DNA of 64,000 nucleotides. It comes from Hippophae tibetana. Taxonomy: Eukaryota > Streptophyta > Magnoliopsida > Rosales > Elaeagnaceae. Below are positions 11,255-21,704 of the stretch, in pieces. The position numbers and the translations under genes were made by a program. The notes beneath the pieces were generated by a model. That model was not told the origin of the DNA, did no database searches, and was given only the letters and a program-made list of their open reading frames with translations. Each line of letters opens with the position of its first letter. Position 1 is the first letter of the stretch. The stretch covers positions 36,868,501 to 36,932,500 of the forward strand of contig CM072804.1 of assembly GCA_037013495.1 (NCBI GenBank), in the 5' to 3' direction.

Positions 11255-11930
11255 AGTATATATATAAAGAAGAGCGGGTGATTTTGTATTTATTTGATAT
11301 ATTTTGTTTGATGATTTCTATTTCTTTTAGTAGATAATTTGTAAAAGTACATTTATTACTTTTATTTTGTTTAATAACTATATATTTATTTTAAGGTAAA
11401 TAATATATATTTTTATTTTGTTTACTCTCTATTAGTATAGATATAAAAGAGTCCGAGTGGTTTTCTATTAATTTGATATTTTTTTTATAATTTATATATT
11501 TTTTATTTTATATTTATTTGATATTTTATTTGATAATTTAATTTATTTTAGTAGATAATTTGTGAAAGTTTATTTATCTCATATTTTTACTTTGTTTAAT
11601 AACTTTATATTTATTTTAAGATGAATGATATACTTTTTTTTTCTTTCTAATTTCTACTTATTAGATATATTTTGTTTGGTAATTTATATCTTTTAATAGA
11701 TAATTAACATGGTATATTTATTTCACATTTTACTTTTTTTGATAATTTTATATTTATTTCACTGGAATCAAAACCTTATTACGATGCAAGTAAATGTAGG
11801 GTCGAGGGTTTGATCTACAGGAGATAATTTGTATTCTTTTAGTAGATAATATATGGAAGTGTACTTATTTTTACTTTTACTTCTTCTTTTTTTCTTTTTT
11901 AATTTTATATTTTTTAAAAATAACTTATCT
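11255..11930. repeat. Degenerate tandem repeat, unit about 150-190 bp
   Basis: Four decayed units share the core TTTAGTAGATAATTTGT(A/G)AAAGT followed by TTTATT, TTACTTT, TTTGTTTAATAACT and TATTTATTTTAAG. Cores lie near 11325, 11550, 11690 and 11840. Unit length varies through small insertions and losses. It has the look of an old local satellite rather than a dispersed element. Confidence 0.6.
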
Positions 11931-12540
11931 TTTATTGATCATGTGTAATAGAAGTTTAATATAATAATTTGATTTATTAAATTATAAAAGATAATTTATT
12001 AAATTGATCAAATTAAAAAAATAAGTATCAAATTAGTCGATTGAGAAAAAAAGATTTAATTAAATTTTGTTTGAGAATATTAAAGTAGATAAGTTAAAAA
12101 AAAAGGAAAAGAAAGAAATATAATAGAGTCTAAAAATGATAAAGTGTCAAAACTATTTGTCCTATTATATATACTCTATATCATGTATATACTTAAATTT
12201 ATCAAATTTTATAAATAAAAATTAATTTTTATGAATATTTTTTTATTATTAAAAAAATTTAGCACCATACAAGGAAGCATGTGCCTTTATGGGTGCCCAA
12301 AACTAGTTATTAATATAATGCATAGTTGAGTTAGACCACATGAAGTAATTAATATTTAAAATAATATTGATAAAACTTATAAAATAAAAATAATATTAAC
12401 TTTTTAAATTAAAAGGAGTATTAGTTAGCCTTAAGATTGTTACTTTTGTTATTATGAATTTTAGAAATATTAGTTATGTGATTTTGTTTCTAATTTTTTC
12501 ATTAAGAATAGAATTTTAACATATTTCAAATATTGTATAT
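11931..12540. other. AT-rich intergenic DNA
   Basis: No feature supported. The phrase TTTAGCACCATACAAGG near 12260 and the GGGTGCCCAAAACTAG after it suggest the end of a dispersed repeat, without enough to name it. Confidence 0.4.
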
Positions 12541-12579
12541 CTAAAGCATCATTGAGTTGGATTACAAATAAACATTGTG

Positions 12580-13560
12580 GAAAGCAATGCACCTTCCTAG
12601 TTGAGGAATAATATTGCTTTTCAAATCGATATTTGTAAGGTTTTTGATATCATATGTTACTTCATCTTCAAAACACTACAATGCTTTGGTTTTGATAATA
12701 CCTTTTTGTGTTGGATACAAGATATTTTTGTATTAGCGAGAATCTTGATTTTGATTAATGATTCACGTAGGAGTTATATCTCTTGTTGTAGAGGCATTCA
12801 GCAGGGAGATCCTCTATATCAACTATTGTTTCCTATTGTTGAAGATTTTCTAAGCATATACCTTGAGTCTTAATTTGACAACGCGCGGGTGCTTTCTTCC
12901 AATTGCTTTGCCAAAGGGATCTATCGTCCACACCCACTTTTTATATGCTTATGACCTACTCATCTTTGCTCGTGCCTATTTATCAAACCTTAAGGCTTTA
13001 TCCAAGGTTTTTCATTTGTATGAACATCTTTTGAATCACATGATCAATTTCAAAAAAATATTTCATTTATTTTTGTGAAGGTGTACCTTAGAACAATATT
13101 TCATGACTTCAATAAATAGTTGGGATGTGTACTACAAGCATTGCTTTGCCCTACTTAGGTGTCATCTTATTTTAGGGGCTCCAAGAAAATGTTGGTTTCA
13201 AGGATTAGCAGATAAAATTTGTACAAAAATATAAGCACGCAAAGGACGCACCCTCCCTTTGGCAAGGCATATATTTTTGATACTCCAAGTCATTCAAAGT
13301 ATATTTATTTACTCATTTTAGACATATAAATTTCCAAAGGCTATATTAGATAGTCTAAAAAATTTCATTTGAAACTTATTTTGTTCATATAAGATGGATA
13401 AACTTAAATTGATATTGATTACTTTGAGGGTTGTTACCGTCCACTAGAAGAAGAAGGCCTTAGCTTACGAGACCTTGGCCTATTAAATGAGATCATGCTA
13501 ATAAATATTTCTAAAAAGTTATCACATGAAGCTCGAGCATGATGCTTTACTTATGTAGAC
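12580..13560 (+). pseudogene. LINE reverse transcriptase remnant
   Basis: Decayed ORF2 of an L1-type plant LINE. From 12600 the frame reads RNNIAFQIDICKVFDI (family form ALKIDIKKAFD), then CFGFDNTFLCWI, and ISCCRGIQQGDP near 12780-12815, the conserved R-G-x-x-Q-G-D-P of RT. The frame stops at TAA 12871-12873 and is picked up in another frame at 12863-13078, where HTHFLYAYDLLIFAR corresponds to the catalytic YADD region; it reads YAYD, so one of the two catalytic aspartates is replaced. Further decayed traces (KGRTLPLARHIF-like, FPKAILDSL-like) continue to about 13350, and LEEEGLSLRDLGLLN to about 13500. Upstream endonuclease and the 3' end are not seen. Multiple frameshifts and stops; not functional. 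Confidence 0.8.
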
Positions 13561-14380
13561 TATACTAGGATATGAAGGAAGCTTTACAAAGTTGTTCATT
13601 GTTTCGTCTAGGCTAGTTTATGACCTCATTATTTGACCTTATTAAAGGAATCTAGATGGTTAGTTGGTAGAGACTATTTAGTATATTTTTGGATGGATAA
13701 TTAGTTAGGCACTCTTCTAATTGAAAAAATGAACAACTCTTAGTGGACCCACCACTGCATACTTTGGTAGGAGATTATTTGCAGGCAGATGGATAGAATC
13801 TACTATAGAATTTTGTAGACCTCTATCCTAATACTACTTTAGAGATTCGTTCAATAGTTGTCCAGGTAGGTATACATACCAAAATTTGTACACACTAAAT
13901 TAAGGAAGAAGTCACAGCCAGTGAGGCCTATTCTTCCCTATGTGTGGTTGGGGAACCCAAGAGTTAGAGCAGATCTATTTGGGACTCTTTCATACCATCC
14001 TCACATTCCATCTTACTCTAGCATGCTATATAGAATGAACTTTACACTTATTGCTAGGCATAAAAAAATGCACTTTCCTTCCCTTCTAGATACACCTTAT
14101 GTGGCCTAGTTGAGGAAATTATCTCTCATCTTTCTTGAGTTTTCATTTTGTAGGTGCATTCTTGGACCTCTTATACTCCTTTTTTTGGTAGGAGACCTCA
14201 TATAGATTCTTTCATCCTTATTTTATGGATAAGTATAATGGAAACTGACTTTAGGTTATAGCTTGGTAACTAATGGAAAGGAGGGATTGTTTCAATCATC
14301 TCGGTGATATAGATAGGCATAAACTGTTTTCAGTTTGAGGACAAATAAATGACTCTTAGATTTGCATTTTCTATAGTTTG
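13561..14380. other. Possible LINE 3' remainder, unassigned
   Basis: Sequence between the LINE RT trace and the CACTA element. The open frame at 13921-14109 (MRPILPYVWLGNPRVRADLF) has no family match I can defend. By position it might be the decayed zinc-finger/RNase H part of the LINE, but no diagnostic motif is visible. Confidence 0.3.
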
Positions 14381-14383
14381 GTG

Positions 14384-14525
14384 TACTACTACAATATATG
14401 CTTTTGGTCTCGGGATTTTAGCCTCGGTTATTTTAAAAATCGAGGACATAGGGTTTTGGCCACGGTTTCATAAAAATTGAAGATACAGTGTATACATATA
14501 GCCTCGATTTTATCAGTAACCGTGA
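14384..14525. repeat. CACTA left terminal and subterminal repeats
   Basis: After the terminal repeat come modules such as GTCTCGGGATTTTAGCCTCGG, TTGGCCACGGTTTCATAAAA and TAGCCTCGATTTTATCAG, degenerate versions of the modules at the right end. Only about three are recognisable, far fewer than on the right. Confidence 0.75.
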
Positions 14526-14554
14526 CTATAAGTTAAATTACAAAAACTATTTAA

Positions 14555-14765
14555 ATATATATATATATATAAACATTTATATAACAACAATTATTAAATA
14601 ACATTCACCAGCCCACTTACGTAATATATATATAATATTAATTAACCCATCCCAGTAACTAATATATATATAATATTAATTACCAACCCGGTTAAGTAAT
14701 ATATAAAATAATATTGCCCCTCGTTAAGTTATAATATATATATATATATAATATTAGTTACCAAC
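14555..14765. repeat. AT minisatellite inside the CACTA element
   Basis: Three to four units of about 50 bp share AATATATATATAATATTA followed by ATTA(A/C)C(C/A)and a C-rich bridge (CCCATCCCAGTAACT, CCAACCCGGTTAAGT, CCCCTCGTTAAG). Expansion inside the element is the simplest reading. Confidence 0.7.
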
Positions 14766-14779
14766 CCAATTATCCCAGC

Positions 14780-15062
14780 CCCAATCTCACAAAATTGTTT
14801 TCCTAAATCAGGCGTCCGAGATCCAGGAGCTTGCGTAACTCAATTTCTCACAGAGTAGCACCATGCCACATCGCGCTTCAAGATATTGTCAATAAACTTC
14901 TCCAACAATTCTTCCTTTCTAGTACCTCGCTCGACATTTATACGAACTCTTTTCCCTAACCTTTGTTCTTCTTTTCTCTCTGTTTTATTTCTATTCATAT
15001 TCCCATCTTCGTAACTCGACGTCCGACCATTTCTACTGTCGTTGCTGGTGACTCAGCTCTGA
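14780..15062 (+). promoter_or_regulatory. Exon-like leader of the transposon gene
   Basis: A less AT-rich, pyrimidine-rich stretch (CTTCTTTTCTCTCTGTTTTA near 14967) ends in CTCAGCTCTGAG followed by TAAGTGTAAT, which fits a 5' splice donor at about 15061. No long frame runs through it. I read it as a non-coding first exon of the gene at 16585-17985, or as a captured host fragment. Both are inference. Confidence 0.4.
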
Positions 15063-15842
15063 GTAAGTGTAATACACTCTTTTTTACTATATAAAATCAT
15101 ATATGTGATCAAGTTATAAATGGTGAGGATATATGTAACAAAATTAAAACTCAAAAGTATTTTGGATAATTTAAATATAATTATTAACAAAGTTAATAAT
15201 TTAAGGATATGAGTTACAATGTATAAAAGGTTATGAGTTTTCTTGTTAAGTTATAAGTTTGGGAATATATTTTATGAAAGATAAAAATTAGAGATTTGTG
15301 ATAATATCCTGAGTCCTGATTACCTAAATGTTTCTCTACTGCATTTTGCTATCACAATCTACATTTTCTGTTTCTTTTCCAATTTTATGTTGAGCTTTTT
15401 AAAACTTTTTTTTCCTTTTTTTAAATGAAAAATCTTTGTTTAGGTTTGAGCTACTTGATATATGTTTTCTCTGTTTTCGTGTTTCTTGGAGTGAAGAAAC
15501 GAAACAAAACAAAAAATGGAAAAAGAAAAAAATTTATGAAACAGGCGGGCACCAAAATACCAATATGAGAATTAGTTTAGTAGATTCCATCATACACCTC
15601 CTATAATATACATCTAACACTTATCAACCATTAGATTTTTTAAAGAAATCTCATCCACATAATTGATTTTAAAAATAATATATATATATACACACACATA
15701 GAAGATGTATTATAAAACTTTCCAAGTTACTATCATATTGCTTTTAAAAATCGAATAGTCTTCTAGTCAGCTTGTATTAAAGTCTATTTTAATCAATCAG
15801 TTTCCATCTTTTTTTATCCAATAGAGAGTACTCCATGAAGCA

Positions 15843-15985
15843 CCTTGTAACTTGGTAGCTTAATTGGTTGAGTTTGCATCTCTCAAAATAAAGGGACCTT
15901 GATTGAATATCTCCAATCTCATCTCCACCTCATCAAAATAGTGGTTATCAATTCATATTAAAAAAATAACACTTTCAATTTCATG
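15843..15985 (+). repeat. Possible tRNA-derived SINE remnant
   Basis: TAGCTTAATTGGTTGAG near 15858 resembles the A box of a polymerase III promoter (TRGCNNAGYNGG), and about 40 bp downstream GGGACCTTGATTGAATATC is what a B box region (GGTTCGAATCC) becomes after loss of C and CpG. The spacing is right for a tRNA-like head. The tail and target duplications were not identified. Confidence 0.35.
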
Positions 15986-16584
15986 TCAAAAGTTTCAACC
16001 AATATGGTTTGATTTTAAAAATAAATGATGAAAAGAAAGCTAATAAGTAAGCTATTAGCAACACTATTGAGTAGTCCTTTAGTCAGAAACCAAGAAAGAA
16101 ATATTGTTGTTAAGGGGTGATAGAGAAAGCTGTTGTATTAACAAGCCTACTGTAAACTGAAAAATATACTTAAAAATAACCAAGTGAGGCAGTTTTTGTA
16201 TTAACTCAACTCTTGACCTCTTAATTATCTCCAATAAATGTAAAATAAAAATATTTGCAAACATAAAGGATCAGACAATTACAATAAACTATTGCAAATA
16301 TCAGTAACAACACCAATTTCAATGTAATGTAGAACTGAAATCTTTTCTCTATTGCTTCATTGTTTCATACCATATGGGTCAGAAAGAAAGATACACAGCA
16401 TGGGTTCCTAATCAATTAGCCTCCTCAAGACAAATAAATATGATTAAAACACCCATAGATGGCTAGATGTACGTGAAGGAACATGGACACGACCCAACCT
16501 AAAAAATATTATAATAATATTTCATTAATAACTATATAAAAAAATATTAGCATTAAGGTAGGGTAGCATATTATGAATAAATAG

Positions 16585-17985
16585 GATTTGATCAAGGAGA
16601 AATCAAAGTTACGTATTACCATTGGCAACAAAAAAGGAAGCTCAAAGGAAAAACCGATGGACAAAATATCTTCTAAGACGCCTGCTTTGGTATCAATAAA
16701 AAAACTAATTTCATATACATATGACCAAACTAGTGGTTTTCCTAAGCATGTTAGATTTATTACAGTTGCATGCTCATCTGCATCTTCGGGTAATGATCTT
16801 GCTGTTAAAGTTCCAATGGAAGTTCAAATCTTAGGCAATGAACTGCCTATTTTTCTATCAGTTGAGTATGTAGAACAATTTTACACAAAGGTGGAGATTG
16901 GCTATTCAGTTGTCAAATTGTGGATACGGTTAGTTAGTTTGATTTTAATTTATTTTAAATTTTAAGATAAGTTAAAAGTTACTTACTTGATATTTTATTT
17001 TGATTGTTATTTTGTCATTAATCTTTTAAAACTTATTTTCTAGGCGATGCTATGATGAGTTGAAAAAGAAACATTTGATGATGTGATTAAATTTATTGAT
17101 CCAAGTTGGTTGTATGTCATTAAGAAAAAGAGAACACGTACTCAAATTGTGAGACAAGTTTTTGAAAGGATGCAAAATACTCAAGAGGGAGATAAGTGGA
17201 TATTAGTTGTATAACATTTATGAAAACTTATGTTATGTAATCAAATGCATTTATCAATATATATCTTACTATAAATTGATGTAGGTACCATTGGGTCTTA
17301 ATTGTGTACGAGCCATTCATAAATACCATTTATTATTTGGATTCAATGTGGGGTGAAGTGTTCTATGATATTGAAAACATCATGAATGAGTAAGTTCTAT
17401 TTTAAAAATAAATTTTGATGTTCTTGTAAATAGTAAGTTCAATGTATCTTCACAAGTAACTCTTATTTATTTTTCTTATGTATCTTCACAAGTAACTTTT
17501 ACTTATTTTTCCTTCTTTATATAGAGTTCATATTATGTTGAATGGTCATCAAAATTGAAGGTCTCAAGGTTTACCAATATGGTATAGAATGAGAGTAAGT
17601 TATAAATGCATGGTTTAATAAATTAATATCTTTTTAATTAGGTAATATATATTAAGCTTACAACTTAATTTTCGTTTTAATGTACAGTGTCCTAAGCAAG
17701 ATGATTTGGTAACGTGTGGGTATTATGTCCTTATGTTTATAAGGATAATGATTGCCAATCCAATTGTTTCTATTATTGACTTGGTAATAATTTAAGTAAT
17801 TTTGTGCATTTTCATTTCTTATTTTATTCATGATTTTAATTAATTAATCAAAATAGGTGGTGAATTAGCTAACAATATGTTAAAATGTGTGTACATTACA
17901 GCTTAATCATGAAGGAACTTACACTAATACTGAAGTTGATGAGATGCGGAATAAGTGGGCAGAATTCACAAATCGATTCTTATAG
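16585..17985 (+). pseudogene. Ulp1-like (C48) cysteine peptidase gene of the CACTA element
   Basis: A split gene for a SUMO-protease-like domain of the kind found in plant CACTA and MULE elements. Inferred exons: 16585-16928 (donor GTTAGT), 17044-about 17208, 17285-17389, 17525-17594 (donor GTAAGT), 17688-17783 and 17902-17985 ending in TAG. Exons 3 to 6 keep a consistent phase. The first exon holds VPMEVQILGNELPIFLSVEY. Exon 3 has the catalytic histidine in HWVLIVYEP and aspartate in IYYLDSMWG. Exon 5 has the catalytic glutamine and cysteine in CPKQDDLVTCGYYVLMF. Exon 6, NTEVDEMRNKWAEF, matches the usual C-terminal tail. Exon 2 appears to have slipped by one base in an A run near 17065, and exon 4 has an in-frame TGA at 17556-17558, so this copy is probably dead. 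The cellular role of such domains is not settled. Confidence 0.72.
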
Positions 17986-18099
17986 TTATAACTCACCATA
18001 TAGTCAAATAAAACGCTAAGGTGAATGATGTGGGATGTTCATGATTGGTTTTTTAAACGAAAATTTGGAATTCCTGTTTAATTTTAGAACATGTAAAGA

Positions 18100-18740
18100 A
18101 GACTCTTGTATGTTTTGGATGTTGTATATGCATGATTATATTCATATAATCTGGATGTTGGTATGCTCATATATAGTACATTCTTATACTCACAGGTATT
18201 TTCCAACGTTGTCAAGGACTTTTTCTCTGTCACTCTCTTGTGCATAATTGATATGGGTATTACGAATTAATAATACTACTACTGTAATTGATATGGATAG
18301 TACTAAATAATAATGTTGTTGTTGTTATTGATATGGATAGTACTAAATAATAATATTGTTGTTATTGATACGGGTAGTACTAAATAATAATGTTGTTATT
18401 ATTATTGATATGGGTAGTACTGATTTCATTGAATTATGGACCATTTGTTGTTTATGCAGTAACAGATATATGCAGATTGAAGAACTTATTGTGAAAATAT
18501 AAGGTATTACTTATATTCATGTAATCTGGATGTTAATTGGTATGTTCATATATATTAGATGCTTATATTCATAGATATTATCACATGGTGTCATTTATTA
18601 TAGATATTTTTATGACACTATAATCATGGTGTAACCTATATATTAAGAATAAATAACTAGAGAGGACTCTTGTGTTCTATATGCAGCATTATATTAATGG
18701 AATCTAGATGTTGGTATGCTCGATCATACTAGAGGATGTT
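18100..18740. repeat. Dispersed 70-bp internal repeat of the CACTA element
   Basis: Three decayed copies of a segment containing TATATTCAT(A/G)TAATCTGGATGTT and TGGTATG(C/T)TCATATAT lie at about 18130-18200, 18505-18580 and 18685-18735, all in the same orientation. Confidence 0.5.
18248..18425. repeat. Tandem repeat, unit about 40-55 bp
   Basis: Four to five units of ATTGATATGGATAGTACTAA plus ATAATAATGTTGTTGTT, with variable GTT/ATT triplet tails. Located in the 3' part of the CACTA element, after the peptidase gene. Confidence 0.8.
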
Positions 18741-19069
18741 TTTTTATGAGAAAATTAATGCATTATGTCAAGGACGAAGATTTTGAAGAACAACATTACA
18801 ATGGGATAAAATATTTTTAGATTGATTAATTTGATTAGTTAGTAGCATTAAAGTTTTTTCATGTATATTTTTATATTTTTGGAACACTTTAATTAACTAG
18901 TTTTTGTTATATGTGTTTTATTGTATCGAACTATTAAACTCTAACTGTAATATCTCTTTTAAATTTAATAAAATTAATCTTAGTTTTTTTAATTTATACT
19001 TGAAATTTAGCTTAATTGATATTTATATAATAACAGTTTACATGTAACCGAAATAATATATATATAATT

Positions 19070-19519
19070 TTGATTTCAAGCCTATGGCCTCGGTTATTAA
19101 AAAACTGTGGCCATAAGGTGTACCTATGGCCACGGTTATTAAACCACTGTGGCCATAGTTACCCCATATGGCCTCGGTTATTAGAAAAACCGAGATCATA
19201 GGTAACAACTTATCGCCTCAGTTTTTATCAAAACCGAGGCCATAGTTACCCCTATGACCTCGATTATTAGAAAACCAAGGCTATAGGTAACTACCTATGG
19301 CCTTGGTTTTTATCAAAACCATGGCCATAGATTGTTACCTATGGCCTCGGTTATTAAAAAATCGAGGCTATAGGTATACCCTATGGTCTCGGTTAAAAAC
19401 CTGAGACCATAGGTTGTAACCTATTGTCTCTCTCACTTAGTCCTCGGTTCTTATAACCGTGGCCATAGATCTATGGTCACGATTAATAACCGAGGCCATA
19501 GGTACATATTGTAGTAGTG
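19070..19519. repeat. Right CACTA subterminal hairpin array and terminal repeat
   Basis: Eight to ten consecutive modules of about 35-45 bp, each an imperfect palindrome: CTATGGCCTCGGTTATTA, a short A/T loop, then its complement AACCGAGGCCATAG. Examples start near 19084, 19121, 19170, 19253, 19296, 19341, 19382 and 19470. Subterminal repeats of this class are where CACTA transposases bind. The palindromic form of each module is more regular than the usual mix of direct and inverted copies. The array ends in the terminal repeat at 19502-19519. Confidence 0.85.
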
Positions 19520-19522
19520 GTG

Positions 19523-20050
19523 ATTTATTCATGAGGTCATAATTTCACTTGTGAACCTATGAAAATTATAATGGATGATCATCATATCAGTAACTTTGTA
19601 TGAATACAAAGCAACACAATTGGCTGAGTATGGCTGGTATAAGATAGTATGCAGACCATTGTGTGACCGATGAATGACTAGTTGATTAGTCAATTGGTCA
19701 ACTCGTTGGCTACCTAGTTTGCAAAAACATTCAACTATAGTGGTTGGTCGGTTAGTCACTTAGATTCCATCGATAATTGTCAAAGCCAGTATAGTGATGT
19801 GTACTCGCACAACTCTGTTTGGACTCCAATACTTGCCACTCTTATTCTAACTTCAATTTTTTCAATCGAATATTTTTTTCTAAGTGTCTTGTGCGCTCCC
19901 AAGTTTATGAATATTTTTTTTCCTTTAAATCTGTACTTCTTGATAAAAATATTCAAGTATCATGTGGTATATTCAGGAGCTTTTGTCTTACTTTATGTAG
20001 CCCACTATTTTCCAGGTCCCTTTCTTGGCAAACTTTTTAAGTTTGGCAAG
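19523..20050. other. Unassigned DNA between the CACTA element and the MITE-like region
   Basis: Several short open frames (for example 19529-19759 on the minus strand and 19799-20056 on the plus strand) show no family motif. It may continue the decayed DNA that lies left of the CACTA element, since the insertion split one original sequence at GTG. Confidence 0.35.
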
Positions 20051-20055
20051 AAATA

Positions 20056-20870
20056 ATGTTGTGTTTGGTTGGAGGGAATGCAAAGAAATCAGAATTGATT
20101 CCTTCCATTTGTGTATTTGGTTTGGCTAAAAAGGAGTCAGGAATAGAATCGATTCCTAAAGAAGAAGGAATCACAATTCTTTCTCCCATATTTAGGAATC
20201 ATGATTCCATTCCCATCTCAAATTATTTTTCCAATTTGACCACCACCCCAAATATAACCCTAAACTCAAATCCCAAAACACAAAACCCTAAACCCAAAAT
20301 CCCAAAATCCAAAACCTTAAATCCCAATTCCTAAATCTTTAAACCCTAAACCTTAAACCCCAAATCCCAAATCCCAAAACAATAAACCCTAAAACCTAAA
20401 TCCAAAAACCCTAAACCCTAAACCTCAAATCCCAAAACACTAAACCCTAAACCCTAAACCCTAAAACCTAAATCCCAAAACCCTAAACCCTAAATCCCAA
20501 AACCCTAAACCCTAAATCCCAAAACCCAAAACCCAAAACCTCAAATCCCAAATCCCTAAACCCTAAATCCTAAATCCCAAACCTCAAAACCATAAATCCT
20601 ATTTAGAAAAATAATGATTTCAATAATATATTTTGTCTAACGAAAAAATAATAATTAAATAATATTATTTAAACTTGACTAAATATAGGGATATTAAAGT
20701 AATTTATAGTTTTTTTCATTCCATTGCAGTGGCAAACCAAACACAGTAATACTAATTCTTTCCTTGATTCTAATGGTCAAACCAAACAACATTGTTTCCT
20801 TTCCATTCCATTCCATTCTTATTCCCATTCCAATTATGATTCTATTATGTGAACCAAACGCCACCTAAAC
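20056..20870. mobile_element. MITE-like element around a telomere-like array
   Basis: The left end reads TGTGTTTGGTTGGAGGGAAT, and the right side carries complements of the same theme at two places: complement of about 20725-20745, CTGTGTTTGGTTTGCCACTG, and complement of about 20840-20872, GGCGTTTGGTTCACATAATA. Between them are AATCATGATTCCATTCCCAT-type inverted segments rich in GGAAT/ATTCC. This pattern is typical of a small non-autonomous DNA element. The two candidate right ends suggest one copy inside another or a variant inner repeat. The target duplication is unresolved, and superfamily is unknown (a hAT-like origin is a guess). Confidence 0.5.
20259..20600. repeat. Interstitial telomere-like array (CCCTAAA variants)
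   Basis: About 340 bp built from CCCTAAA, the plant telomere heptamer, mixed with variants CCCAAAA, CCCAAAT, CCTAAAT and CCTCAAAT. Three perfect heptamers stand in a row near 20445-20466. A 22-bp higher-order unit, AAATCCCAAAACCCTAAACC, repeats about three times near 20473-20540. The C-rich strand is the plus strand throughout. Confidence 0.85.
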
Positions 20871-20879
20871 ATTTTTTGG

Positions 20880-21700
20880 ATGCTAATTTGTAAAGAGTGT
20901 AACCTCTGTCTTTGTTGATGCGAGTTATGTGATTCAGTGGTCTAATCATAAGTGATAAGTGTTATTTTATATGCATTTTTATATATCAATTTATTTATAA
21001 TTGTATATATTTTATTATTATAAAATCTAAATTATTTATGTTATATTTATTAAAAATATATTAATATTTTGGAATTTTTTAGACAAGATGGATTAACTTA
21101 GAAAAGCCCATACATGTACTTAGAAAGGCCCAATTAAGTTAGCGTCCACCTAGTAAACATGTGGCACGTGTTATCCTCTACTTTCACCATATCTTTTGCT
21201 GATTTTAACCAAGTGTAAAACATGTTTAGAGTCGGATGAACCGCATGTGTACTACATCCCCCATAAAATGGCTCACCAAGCATGTGTTGTGCACACTCCA
21301 TCTACACATGTGTTGGTTATGTACTCTAAATGCATTATAATGCATTAAAAAACGTTTGACCCATTAAATCTCTTTCCATTATGATTCTAGTAGTTCTATT
21401 TACATCATGATTTGATTTCTCTCTTCAAAATACAAAACGATACCCAAAAAATAAAAAAACAATATCAAAATTTTATGAAAATTCAGAGAAAGCATTAGAG
21501 AAAATTTCATTTAATACAATATTGTAAGAGCTTTCAAGGGAGATTCAAGAACAAGTAAATACTAATAATTTTTTATTCCTTTAGCTCTAATAATTCATTT
21601 AACTTAAATTATTTTCTCCACAATTTCTCTTCTTTATTATGAAATATTTATTTATTACTATAGATTAGATAAATTTTATATTGGGAGTACTTTTGTATAT
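20880..21700. other. AT-rich intergenic DNA
   Basis: No gene seen. A GTGGCACGTGTTAT motif near 21170 is G-box-like, but no promoter context follows. Confidence 0.45.
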
Positions 21701-21704
21701 TCTA

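Larger units (their letters stand above)
14384..19519 (+). mobile_element. CACTA (En/Spm-type) DNA transposon carrying a Ulp1-like gene
   Basis: A complete-looking CACTA element of about 5.1 kb. Terminal inverted repeats: TACTACTACAATATATGC at 14384 and, on the other strand from 19519, CACTACTACAATATGTACC; the left end has T for C at the first base. The 3-bp target duplication GTG is present at 14381-14383 and 19520-19522. Both ends carry subterminal repeats built on CTATGGCCTCGGTT. Inside are an AT minisatellite, an exon-like leader, a SINE-like insert and a split gene for a Ulp1-type cysteine peptidase. I see no TNP2/Transposase_21 or second transposase gene, so it is probably non-autonomous. 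Strand follows the Ulp1-like gene. The exact target duplication suggests that the element inserted whole and has stayed in place. Confidence 0.85.

Noticed and set aside
11760-11835. GGGTCGAGGGTTTGATCTAC, looking like a polymerase III B box
   Set aside because: No matching A box at a fitting distance and no tail, so too weak for a SINE or tRNA.
20056-20334. Open frame of 92 residues with a proline- and asparagine-rich end
   Set aside because: It reads through the MITE-like end into the telomere-like array; no protein family resemblance.
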